Notes under the pieces: generated by a model | What the model saw: the letters and a program-made list of their open reading frames with translations, nothing else | Told to the model about the DNA's origin: nothing | Database searches by the model: none | Made by a program: the position numbers and the translations under genes | NCBI GenBank assembly: GCA_963169175.1 | Contig: CAUJFK010000229.1 | Location: forward strand, 1 to 5,129 | Length of the DNA: 5,129 bases | DNA from: Acidobacteriota bacterium | Lineage (GTDB): Bacteria > Acidobacteriota > Blastocatellia > Pyrinomonadales > Pyrinomonadaceae | Direction of reading: 5' to 3' | Part shown: positions 1 through 5,129 of the stretch, piece after piece | Layout of the letters: each line of letters begins with the position of its first letter | Position numbering within the stretch: the first letter of the stretch is position 1

Positions 1-168
1 GTCTCGGCCCGCTATGGCGGCGTCCGCCCGTGAAGCGATCCAGTTGGTCAACGGCCCATCGCCGTCAGTGCAGAACGCCATATGCCATACCAACTGGCTT
101 TGTGCGAGGATAGAAGGGCAGAAAGAGAGAAAAAGAACTCCTAATGCAAGAACACGCAGTTTCCTCAT
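1..168 (-). CDS. Secreted protein of unknown function, N-terminal part (runs off the left edge)
   Basis: Reading the minus strand from an ATG at 168 gives 56 open codons to the window edge. Residues 1-23 look like a classical Sec signal peptide: a basic start (MRKLR), a hydrophobic core (residues 6-16) and a small-residue end, SILA, before QSQ, so signal peptidase I would plausibly cut after Ala22. Cys17 sits in LSFC; the Phe just before it argues against a lipoprotein box. The visible mature part contains a short FCTDGDGP stretch and an NWIASRADAA stretch. I recognise no family. The start is well supported: GGAGG lies 7 nt upstream (complement of 176-180) and a sigma70-like promoter lies upstream at 213-241. 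The gene diverges from the DinB-folC pair. The product is presumably exported to the periplasm or outside. That it is a real gene is likely; its function is unknown. Confidence 0.72.
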   Translation of the reverse strand, partial: MRKLRVLALGVLFLSFCPSILAQSQLVWHMAFCTDGDGPLTNWIASRADAAIAGRD

Positions 169-175
169 TGAACTT

Positions 176-180
176 CCTCC
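176..180 (-). promoter_or_regulatory. Strong Shine-Dalgarno site of the secreted-protein gene
   Basis: The minus strand reads GGAGG here (within CGGAGGAAG), 7 nt before the ATG at 168. It fixes the start of the leftward gene. It is the only near-consensus ribosome-binding site in the window. Confidence 0.75.
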
Positions 181-212
181 GAGGTTTTGATTTTTTTGTG
201 AAGCTGGTCGGA

Positions 213-241
213 ACTCTAAACTAACCTGGTAGTCGTGTCAA
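213..241 (-). promoter_or_regulatory. Sigma70-type promoter for the leftward secreted-protein gene
   Basis: On the minus strand a perfect TTGACA (complement of 236-241) is followed by a 17-nt spacer and TAGAGT (complement of 213-218, 4 of 6 matches to TATAAT). Transcription would start near 206, giving a leader of about 38 nt that contains the GGAGG site. The perfect -35 box, ideal spacing and position make this convincing for a motif call, though it is untested. Confidence 0.6.
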
Positions 242-257
242 CCATTCGCATCTATCG

Positions 258-281
258 CCCCGGCCATGTCTGCTGCCGGGG
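258..281. promoter_or_regulatory. GC-rich inverted repeat between the two divergent promoters
   Basis: CCCCGGC (258-264) and GCCGGGG (275-281) are perfect 7-bp inverted arms around a 10-nt centre. The repeat lies between the -35 box of the leftward promoter (ending at 241) and the candidate -35 of the rightward one (starting at 282). No T-run follows on either strand, so it does not look like an intrinsic terminator. The position would suit an operator for a regulator of both genes, but that is inference; chance or a structural hairpin is also possible. Confidence 0.4.
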
Positions 282-309
282 TCGACGGAAGGTATAAACT
301 TTTTATAAT
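282..309 (+). promoter_or_regulatory. Candidate promoter for the DinB-folC pair
   Basis: TCGACG (282-287, 4 of 6 matches to TTGACA), a 16-nt spacer and a perfect TATAAT (304-309). Transcription would start near 316, giving a leader of about 45 nt. A second perfect TATAAT lies at 317-322 inside a tandem duplication but has no convincing -35 box. The first copy is therefore the better candidate. Confidence 0.5.
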
Positions 310-329
310 ATGGCGATATAATATGGCGG
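304..329 (+). repeat. 13-bp tandem duplication carrying two TATAAT boxes
   Basis: TATAATATGGCGA (304-316) is followed directly by TATAATATGGCGG (317-329), identical at 12 of 13 positions. Each copy contains a perfect -10 hexamer, so the duplication may have doubled the core promoter of the downstream operon. It could also be simple replication slippage. Confidence 0.85.
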
Positions 330-361
330 TGTGAAGGCTATATTGAGAATGAGCAATCCGC

Positions 362-841
362 ATGGATCAGGCCGAACAAAATGAACTTATGGTGATCAAT
401 ATATTGAACCAACTGTACGAACGCGACCTGGACAAATTGCGTGCGGAGATCGAGGCGTATGCGGATGAGGCCGATCTTTGGAAGACGGCGGGTGAGATAG
501 CCAACTCGGGCGGCAATTTGAGCCTGCATCTGGTCGGAAATCTGCGGCATTTTTTTGGTGCAGTGCTGGGCGGGACCGGATATATACGGGACCGGGAAAA
601 CGAATTTGCTTCCGGCCCTGTGCCGCGTGTCGATCTGTTGGCGGGAGTCACTTCAGCACTTGCGGATGTTACGGCAACTCTCGAAAACCTGTCGGAGGCG
701 GACCTGCAACAAATGTATCCGATCGAGGTCTTTGGTCACCCGATGACGACCGGATATTTTTTGGTCCATCTTGCTACTCACCTCGATTACCACCTTGGAC
801 AGATAAATTATCACCGGCGGTTGATCGGCGGCGGCGCGTGA
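362..841 (+). CDS. DinB-superfamily protein (DinB-like four-helix, probable metal-binding enzyme)
   Basis: This 159-residue protein has the length and layout of the DinB/YfiT-like four-helix-bundle superfamily, which includes metal-dependent thiol S-transferases and many proteins of unknown activity. The first helix covers about residues 5-33. NLSLHLVGNLRHFFG (52-66) is the typical helix-2 motif. HLATHLDYHLGQINYHRR (136-153) is the C-terminal signature. By family analogy His56, His140 and His144 form the metal triad. No signal peptide or membrane segment is seen, so it should be cytosolic. The ATG at 362 is the first start after an in-frame stop at 350-352; only a minimal GAG (351-353) precedes it. 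Its TGA overlaps the folC start by 4 nt, implying co-transcription and translational coupling. The name DinB does not imply DNA polymerase IV or damage induction. The family call is firm; the substrate is unknown. Confidence 0.92.
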   Translation: MDQAEQNELMVINILNQLYERDLDKLRAEIEAYADEADLWKTAGEIANSGGNLSLHLVGNLRHFFGAVLGGTGYIRDRENEFASGPVPRVDLLAGVTSALADVTATLENLSEADLQQMYPIEVFGHPMTTGYFLVHLATHLDYHLGQINYHRRLIGGGA

Positions 842-2148
842 ACTTCGCTGAGGCTGAAAAATATCTCTATTCGCTCGGCAATGAGGTCGAGACGATGAAG
901 CTTGGGCTTGAGAATATCGGCTGCCTTCTTCATGCACTGGGCGGACCACACACGAAGTATTTTAAGGTCCAGGTTGCGGGCACGAACGGCAAGGGCTCGG
1001 TATGCGCGTTTATCGATTCGATCTGCCTTGAGGCCGGGATCAGGACAGGGCTTTACACTTCGCCGCATCTCGTTTCGATCACCGAACGCGTTCGGATCGC
1101 AGGTGTTGATATAGGCGAGTCAGAATTCGCACGATTGGCGACGGACGTGCGGGCGGTTTCTGAAGATCTTGCCGCGCAAGGTGTGCTCGAACGCGTTCCT
1201 ACATTCTTTGAACAAGTGACCGCGATAGCATTGCTCGCATTTGCCGAAGCTGGTGTTGAACTAGCGATACTCGAAACAGGCCTCGGCGGCCGTTTTGACG
1301 CAACAACCGCAGCAAATGCCGAGATAGCGGTGATCACGCGGATAGATCTTGACCATCAGGAGTATCTCGGCGACACGATCGAGCAGATCGCCGCGGAGAA
1401 GGCAGCGATAATTCGGGAAGATTCGCACGTTGTGATCGGTAGGCAGCCCGAACAAGCACTAAAAGTGATCCGCGAACGGGCCTTTCGAGTAGAGGCCTGG
1501 GTGAGTTCCGATCTATACGATCCATGGACCGTGGTGCCGAACGAAGACGGGACAGTGCGGATCGACACGACGCGCCTGATCTACCCAAGCGTAGAACTTG
1601 GCCTAAGAGGACGGCACCAAATTGAGAATGCGGAAACGGCGCTAAACGTCATTCAGGCCCTCAAATACGACAGCCCGTTCGATCTAAGTTTTGATATTGA
1701 GGAAACAGACGCGTTTGCCGCCGGTCTTGCGAATGCGCGCCATCCCGGCCGTTTGGAATGGATCGGCCGATTCCTCTTGGACGGTGCACACAATATTTCC
1801 GGCGCCAGAGCTTTGCGTGAATATCTCGACGAGTTTGTGACGGCCCCGATCACGCTTGTTTTTGGAGCGATGCGGGATAAACCGGTCCGCGAAATGCTCG
1901 CACTGCTGGCGCCAAAAGCCGAGTCGATCATTCTGACCAGACCGGACAATTCACGTGCTCTTGAACCGCAACTGATGGTTGATCTGCTGCCGGGCCCGGC
2001 CGAAAGGGAAAGCATAAGACTCACCGATACGGTCGAAGAAGCGCTTGAATGTGCTTTAAGGCGATCCGAAGCCGGAAAAATTCTTGTGGCCGGTTCTCTC
2101 TATCTTGTGGGCAAGGCCCGGCAACTATTGAAGCAAAACGAAATGTAG
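838..2148 (+). CDS. folC: Folylpolyglutamate synthase / dihydrofolate synthase
   Basis: FolC is a cytosolic Mur-ligase-type enzyme that adds glutamate to folates with ATP, and in many bacteria also makes dihydrofolate from dihydropteroate. At 436 residues it is full length. Visible motifs in order: the family N-terminus (EAEKYLYSLG, KLGLENI), the P-loop AGTNGKGS (47-54), LYTSPHL (72-78), ETGLGGRFDAT (146-156), ITRIDLDHQEYLG (167-179), the conserved lysine motif EKAAIIRE (187-194; Lys188 by analogy the carbamylated lysine), HQIENAETAL (260-269), the linker PGRLEW (303-308), LDGAHN (314-319), FGAMRDKP (342-349) and AGSLYLVG (418-425). The GTG start at 838 gives the expected N-terminus and overlaps the DinB stop (GTGA); no Shine-Dalgarno is seen, so re-initiation by terminating ribosomes is likely. 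The stretch between PGRLEW and LDGAHN is short, and HN is followed by Ile instead of the usual Pro. Whether both activities are present cannot be read from sequence. Confidence 0.97.
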   Translation: MNFAEAEKYLYSLGNEVETMKLGLENIGCLLHALGGPHTKYFKVQVAGTNGKGSVCAFIDSICLEAGIRTGLYTSPHLVSITERVRIAGVDIGESEFARLATDVRAVSEDLAAQGVLERVPTFFEQVTAIALLAFAEAGVELAILETGLGGRFDATTAANAEIAVITRIDLDHQEYLGDTIEQIAAEKAAIIREDSHVVIGRQPEQALKVIRERAFRVEAWVSSDLYDPWTVVPNEDGTVRIDTTRLIYPSVELGLRGRHQIENAETALNVIQALKYDSPFDLSFDIEETDAFAAGLANARHPGRLEWIGRFLLDGAHNISGARALREYLDEFVTAPITLVFGAMRDKPVREMLALLAPKAESIILTRPDNSRALEPQLMVDLLPGPAERESIRLTDTVEEALECALRRSEAGKILVAGSLYLVGKARQLLKQNEM

Positions 2149-2159
2149 AATTGAAAGCC

Positions 2160-2284
2160 ATCTCAGATCTGAAATTCTTCTTTTCGTAGATTTCGTCTGC
2201 TGATTCGTGGATTTCGTGGTTGCGAAGCCGGAACTTGGACGTTAGATCGAAATTCTCTCAAATTTGAAATTTCCGGTCTGAGAT
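2160..2284. repeat. AT-rich spacer element with imperfect inverted termini
   Basis: ATCTCAGATCTGAAATT (2160-2176) and AATTTCCGGTCTGAGAT (2268-2284) are inverted copies matching at 15 of 17 positions, enclosing a 125-bp segment. Inside are a direct repeat (2183-2217), a second GATC-GAAATTCT copy (2245-2256, like 2166-2178 minus one T) and a perfect palindrome TCAAATTTGA (2258-2267). No open frame of note is present. It fills nearly all of the folC-gpmA spacer. It resembles a small non-coding interspersed repeat, possibly MITE-like, but no flanking target duplication is visible and no second copy lies in this window. Confidence 0.5.
2183..2217 (+). repeat. Direct repeat TTCGTRGATTTCGT
   Basis: TTCGTAGATTTCGT (2183-2196) and TTCGTGGATTTCGT (2204-2217) match at 13 of 14 positions with a 21-nt period. 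Similar short TTCGTGG-type words recur inside each copy. It looks like low-complexity spacer DNA rather than a binding site. Confidence 0.65.
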
Positions 2285-2291
2285 TTAAGAT
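2264..2291 (+). promoter_or_regulatory. Weak candidate promoter for gpmA
   Basis: TTGAAA (2264-2269), a 16-nt spacer and TAAGAT (2286-2291, 4 of 6 matches). Transcription would begin about at the gpmA ATG, implying a leaderless or nearly leaderless mRNA, which would fit the missing Shine-Dalgarno. It overlaps the right inverted arm of the spacer element. In AT-rich DNA such matches arise easily by chance. Confidence 0.25.
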
Positions 2292-2299
2292 TAGACAAT

Positions 2300-3046
2300 A
2301 TGCACAAACTTGTACTTATCCGTCACGGCGAAAGCGAGTGGAACAAACAGAATCGTTTTACCGGTTGGAAGGACGTCGATCTTTCCGACAAGGGCCGATC
2401 TGAGGCAACAGCGGCGGGGAAACTTCTACGTGCCGGAGGCTATGCGTTTGACGAGGCGTACACTTCGGTGCTGAAGCGAGCGATCCGTACGCTATGGATG
2501 GTACTGGATCAGACGGACCTGATGTGGATACCGGTAACAAAGTCATGGCTTCTGAACGAGCGCCATTACGGCGCCCTGCAGGGGTTGAATAAGACCGAGA
2601 TGGCAGCACAGTATGGTGAGGAACAGGTGCTCATTTGGCGGCGAAGTTATGATGTTCCGCCGGGGCCGCTCGAAGAAGGCGACGAGCGATGGCTTGGTAA
2701 TGACCCGCGATATAGCTCGATAGAGCCGGGCAAATTCCCCAAGGCGGAATGCCTGAAGGATACGGTCGCCCGCGTTGTACCGTATTTTGAAAGCGAGATC
2801 GCTCCAAAGATAAAGGCGGGCAAACGTTTGATCATTGCCGCCCACGGCAACAGCCTTCGTGCTTTGGTAAAACATCTTGACCAGATCTCAGACGCCGACA
2901 TCGTGAACCTAAATATCCCGACGGGAATTCCGTTGGTCTATGAACTGGACGACGATCTGAAACCGGTTAAAAGTCACTATCTCGGCGATGCCGAAGCGAT
3001 AGCCGCAGCACAGCAGGCCGTTGCGAATCAGGGGAAGGCGAAATGA
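2300..3046 (+). CDS. gpmA: 2,3-bisphosphoglycerate-dependent phosphoglycerate mutase
   Basis: This cytosolic enzyme interconverts 3-phosphoglycerate and 2-phosphoglycerate in glycolysis and gluconeogenesis through a phosphohistidine intermediate, using 2,3-bisphosphoglycerate as primer. The 248-residue protein matches the usual length. The catalytic set is intact: LIRHGESEWN (6-15) with phospho-acceptor His9 and Arg8, RFTGW (19-23), TSVLKRAIRTL (55-65) with Arg60, NERHYGALQGLNK (86-98) with Glu87, YDVPP (117-121) and AAHGNSLRALVK (180-191) with His182. The positions are two less than those of the E. coli enzyme (His11, Arg62, Glu89, His184). The ATG at 2300 gives the standard N-terminus, but no Shine-Dalgarno precedes it. 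It is separated from folC by 151 bp of repeats and is probably transcribed alone. This is the cofactor-dependent type, unrelated to the manganese-dependent GpmI. Confidence 0.98.
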   Translation: MHKLVLIRHGESEWNKQNRFTGWKDVDLSDKGRSEATAAGKLLRAGGYAFDEAYTSVLKRAIRTLWMVLDQTDLMWIPVTKSWLLNERHYGALQGLNKTEMAAQYGEEQVLIWRRSYDVPPGPLEEGDERWLGNDPRYSSIEPGKFPKAECLKDTVARVVPYFESEIAPKIKAGKRLIIAAHGNSLRALVKHLDQISDADIVNLNIPTGIPLVYELDDDLKPVKSHYLGDAEAIAAAQQAVANQGKAK

Positions 3047-3115
3047 TGCGGCGTTGTTAAGGCCGAAAGATCATAAGGTTGCGGTCAGCCAAACTAGAAT
3101 TTTAAAAAGAACAGT

Positions 3116-3139
3116 TATCAGTTTTCTATCAGCTATCAG
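3116..3139 (+). repeat. Short TATCAG repeats upstream of the YeiH-type gene
   Basis: TATCAG occurs at 3116-3121, 3127-3132 and 3134-3139, with TATCAGTT flanking both ends. The cluster lies just before the earliest possible start of the next gene. The rest of the gpmA-yeiH spacer (3047-3115) shows a lone TAGAAT (3095-3100) resembling a -10 box with no matching -35, and no clear terminator. Confidence 0.6.
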
Positions 3140-3175
3140 TTGTTCCGGAGTCAGCGGGTAACGACCTTGCCAAAA

Positions 3176-4114
3176 ATGCTGCTGCGAAAAGCGCTATTTA
3201 TAGCCTGCATATTATTTAGCCTCAGCCCGTATGGTTCGCCGCCGATCGCGCTTGCGCTTGGGCTGGCGATCGCGTTCACCATCGGCAATCCGTTCCCGCA
3301 GGTGCAGGGAAAGATAACAAAGTATCTGCTCCAGGCGTCCGTGGTGCTGCTTGGATTTGGGATGAACCTGTCGGCCATTTACAAGGCAGGGCGCGAGGGA
3401 ATCGTATTTACCATTATCACCATTTTTGGAACGCTCGTGCTCGGCTATTTCCTCGGCAAAATGCTGAAGATAGAAAGCCGCACATCAACGCTAATTTCAT
3501 CCGGCACGGCGATCTGCGGCGGAAGCGCGATAGCTGCTGTTGCTCCTGCCATCAATGCGGAGAATGACGAGATCAGCGTTTCGCTTGGGACGGTTTTTGT
3601 CTTGAACTCGGTGGCGTTGTTCGTCTTTCCGATGATCGGACATACGCTTGGGCTGACGCAGAATCAATTCGGCATCTGGGCGGCGATCGCGATCCATGAC
3701 ACAAGTTCCGTAGTTGGTGCCGCAACCGCATTCGGCCCCGAGGCGCTGTTAACGGCGACGACGGTGAAGCTTGCCCGCGCGCTATGGATAGCCCCGATCG
3801 CGCTTCTATTTGCTTATCTCTACCGCGATAAAAATTCTGAGACCCGTGCAAAGATCGCCATTCCGTGGTTCATTGTTCTTTTTCTCGCGGTAAGCGCTTT
3901 TCGCACCTATGCCCCGGCATCGATACCGCCCAGCCTTTTTGACGCGGGAGTTAATCTCGCCAAGGCTGGTCTGACCGTAACGCTTTTCTTTATCGGTGCC
4001 AGCCTGTCCCGGGACACGCTGAAAAAGACCGGATACTGGGCACTTATTTTGGGCGCGATTCTTTGGTTAGTGATCTCGATTGTGGCCCTAACCGCCGTGC
4101 TCCGATTTTTGTAG
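3176..4114 (+). CDS. yeiH: YeiH/UPF0324-family inner-membrane transporter (putative sulfate exporter family)
   Basis: A very hydrophobic 312-residue protein with about ten predicted membrane segments (roughly residues 5-19, 21-37, 50-68, 75-97, 110-125, 138-158, 165-183, 192-216, 227-242 and 260-310, the last region covering two). Family hallmarks are SSGTAICGGSAIAA (108-121), SVSLGTVFVLNSVALFVFP (134-152), the AIHDTSSVVGAA motif (172-183, where E. coli YeiH has a related VHE motif), TTVKLARALWIAP (195-207) and IPWF (229-232). Databases call the family putative sulfate exporters, but the substrate is poorly established. I chose the ATG because MLLRKALF matches the usual short N-terminus. In-frame TTG codons at 3140 and 3167 could add 12 or 3 residues (the longer form begins MFRSQRV). 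No good Shine-Dalgarno supports any of the three. No LysR regulator, often found beside yeiH, is visible. It appears monocistronic. Confidence 0.92.
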   Translation: MLLRKALFIACILFSLSPYGSPPIALALGLAIAFTIGNPFPQVQGKITKYLLQASVVLLGFGMNLSAIYKAGREGIVFTIITIFGTLVLGYFLGKMLKIESRTSTLISSGTAICGGSAIAAVAPAINAENDEISVSLGTVFVLNSVALFVFPMIGHTLGLTQNQFGIWAAIAIHDTSSVVGAATAFGPEALLTATTVKLARALWIAPIALLFAYLYRDKNSETRAKIAIPWFIVLFLAVSAFRTYAPASIPPSLFDAGVNLAKAGLTVTLFFIGASLSRDTLKKTGYWALILGAILWLVISIVALTAVLRFL

Positions 4115-4151
4115 TTTGGGCCGGGTGTGACTCAGTGCGGGTTCCTCCATG

Positions 4152-4180
4152 TTTACGTCCCCGTTCCGGTCTGATAAAAT
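4152..4180 (+). promoter_or_regulatory. Extended -10 promoter for uvrA
   Basis: TTTACG (4152-4157, 4 of 6 matches), a 17-nt spacer and TAAAAT (4175-4180, 5 of 6), with TG at 4172-4173 giving an extended -10, TGATAAAAT. Transcription would start near 4187, leaving a leader of about 30 nt. I saw neither an E. coli-type CTGT-N8-ACAG LexA box nor a GAAC-N4-GTTC box here. Confidence 0.6.
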
Positions 4181-4211
4181 ACTCGTTTCGGCTATAGGCG
4201 ATAGTTTTATC
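4173..4211. promoter_or_regulatory. Inverted repeat spanning the uvrA -10 box and leader
   Basis: GATAAAA (4173-4179) and TTTTATC (4205-4211) are perfect 7-bp inverted arms 25 nt apart. The left arm contains the -10 box and the right arm lies just before the uvrA start. It could be an operator or a chance AT-rich match; the arms are short and far apart. Confidence 0.3.
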
Positions 4212-4216
4212 TGTAA

Positions 4217-5129
4217 ATGAGTATCGAGAAGATCACCGTCCGCGGTGCCAGGCAGCACAATCTTAAAAACATCGATGTCGATATTCCGCGCGACAAACTG
4301 ACGGTGATCACCGGGCTGTCCGGCTCGGGCAAATCAAGCCTCGCGTTCGACACCATTTATGCCGAAAAACAGCGACGCTATGTAGAATCGCTGTCGGCAT
4401 ATGCACGTCAGTTTCTCGATCAACTGGAAAAGCCGGATGTCGATTCGATCGAAGGGCTTTCGCCGGCGATCTCGATCGAGCAAAAGACCGTCTCGCGCAG
4501 CCCTCGTTCGACAGTTGGGACCGTTACCGAGATCTACGATTATCTTCGCCTGCTTTTCTCATCAATCGGCCAGCCGCACTGTCATCAATGCGGAGAGCCG
4601 ATCACGCGGCAGTCGGTCGAGCAGATCGTTGCGGGCATAACAGACCTGCCTGACGGCGAACGCGTAATGGTCCTTGCCCCGATCGTTCGCGGGCGGAAAG
4701 GCGAGTTCAAGAAAGATCTCGAAAAACTGCATAAGGACGGATTCCTGCGTGCTCGTGTTGATGGCGAGATGCGGCAGCTTGATGAAGAGATCCAGCTAGA
4801 CAAACGCAAGAACCATACGATCGACGTTGTTGTCGACCGCCTGCTGATAAAGAAAGGCGTCGAAGAACGGATCACGGAAAGCGTCAAGACGGCGTTGCGG
4901 CTTTCGGGCGGTGCGGTCCTGGTTTCCGTCATTGACGGTGAAGAAAGGCTGTTTTCCGAACGCATGGCGTGTGTAAACTGCGGCGTGAATATTGCAATGC
5001 TCGAGCCGCGTTCCTTTTCGTTCAACTCCGCCTACGGTGCATGCAAACGCTGCAAGGGAATTGGCAGCGTAATGGAGATCGACGCAAACAAGATCGCACC
5101 GGACCAAAGCATACCGGCGGGAAAGATCA
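4217..5129 (+). CDS. uvrA: Excinuclease ABC subunit A, N-terminal third (runs off the right edge)
   Basis: UvrA is the cytosolic DNA-damage sensor of nucleotide excision repair; as an ATP-driven dimer it loads UvrB at lesions. The window shows 304 residues of a protein usually about 940 long. Visible: VRGARQHNLKNID (8-20), Walker A GLSGSGKSS (33-41), FDTIYAEKQRRYVESLSAYARQF (44-66), the Q-loop region with Gln89 in SIEQK, then SPRSTVGTVTEIYDYLRLLF (95-114). The UvrB-binding region follows, with LAPIVRGRKGEFKKDL (153-168), RVDG (180-183) and HTIDVVVDRL (200-209). A zinc site is formed by Cys252, Cys255, Cys276 and Cys279 (CxxC-x20-CxxC), followed by GIG. A separate CHQC (122-125) resembles the CPxCG found in many UvrA proteins. 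The ATG at 4217 gives the canonical N-terminus; no Shine-Dalgarno precedes it. The frame is open to the last base, with no sign of damage. Confidence 0.98.
   Translation, partial: MSIEKITVRGARQHNLKNIDVDIPRDKLTVITGLSGSGKSSLAFDTIYAEKQRRYVESLSAYARQFLDQLEKPDVDSIEGLSPAISIEQKTVSRSPRSTVGTVTEIYDYLRLLFSSIGQPHCHQCGEPITRQSVEQIVAGITDLPDGERVMVLAPIVRGRKGEFKKDLEKLHKDGFLRARVDGEMRQLDEEIQLDKRKNHTIDVVVDRLLIKKGVEERITESVKTALRLSGGAVLVSVIDGEERLFSERMACVNCGVNIAMLEPRSFSFNSAYGACKRCKGIGSVMEIDANKIAPDQSIPAGKI

Noticed and set aside
171..197. Hairpin AACTTC-CTCC-GAGGTT followed by a T-rich run, resembling a plus-strand terminator
   Set aside because: The stem is only 6 bp with one wobble, no plus-strand gene lies upstream, and the sequence is already explained as the leader and Shine-Dalgarno of the leftward gene.
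349..384. Eleven-codon ATG frame overlapping the DinB-like start out of frame (extendable to a GTG at 331)
   Set aside because: It has no ribosome-binding site and a peptide too short to assess; it could be a leader peptide but nothing supports that.
1653..2024. 123-codon minus-strand open frame
   Set aside because: It is antisense to the conserved C-terminal domain of FolC and has no recognisable protein features.
3079..3103. Possible terminator after gpmA (GGTTG-CGGT-CAGCC hairpin with TTTT downstream)
   Set aside because: The stem is five pairs including a wobble, and the T-run is about ten bases away rather than adjacent.
4115..4150. Search for a terminator between the YeiH-type gene and uvrA
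   Set aside because: No stable hairpin followed by a T-run could be seen on the plus strand.
4585..5025. 146-codon minus-strand open frame
   Set aside because: It lies wholly inside uvrA on the opposite strand, is rich in Ser and Arg as expected of an antisense shadow, and shows no motif.
1..5129. CRISPR array, tRNA or rRNA gene, transposase, phage or defence genes
   Set aside because: There are no regularly spaced repeats, no RNA-gene-like stretch in the short spacers, and all sizeable frames are accounted for by known families or the partial secreted gene.

Overview
The window holds five plus-strand genes and the start of a sixth gene on the minus strand. All five plus-strand products belong to recognisable housekeeping or common accessory families. 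The moderately GC-rich coding DNA, AT-rich repeat-like spacers and the sequence style of the FolC, GpmA, YeiH and UvrA proteins fit a free-living Gram-negative-type bacterium. Acidobacteriota (Blastocatellia-like) is my best guess. That is an inference from general resemblance; no marker gene proves it.

Layout. Bases 1-168 (minus) encode the N-terminus of a secreted protein of unknown function, with a strong Shine-Dalgarno site and a good sigma70-type promoter. Bases 169-361 are a divergent intergenic region. It carries that promoter, a 7-bp GC-rich inverted repeat, and a plus-strand promoter whose TATAAT box lies in a 13-bp tandem duplication. Bases 362-841 encode a DinB-superfamily protein. 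Its stop codon overlaps the GTG start of folC (838-2148; folylpolyglutamate/dihydrofolate synthase), so the two are probably translated as a coupled pair. A 151-bp AT-rich spacer made of short direct and inverted repeats follows. Next comes gpmA (2300-3046; cofactor-dependent phosphoglycerate mutase), then a short spacer with TATCAG repeats, then a YeiH/UPF0324 membrane transporter (3176-4114, possibly starting at 3140). After a 102-bp spacer with an extended -10 promoter, uvrA begins at 4217 and runs off the right edge (304 residues visible, about a third of the usual length).

The genes do not form one pathway: folate cofactor synthesis, glycolysis, an inner-membrane carrier and nucleotide excision repair simply lie side by side. 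Only the DinB-folC pair looks like a tight operon. I see no tRNA, rRNA, CRISPR array, transposase, phage gene or defence system. The points worth a second look are in the spacers: the duplicated -10 box, the 125-bp element with inverted termini, the inverted repeat around the uvrA promoter, and the general lack of Shine-Dalgarno sites on the plus-strand genes.
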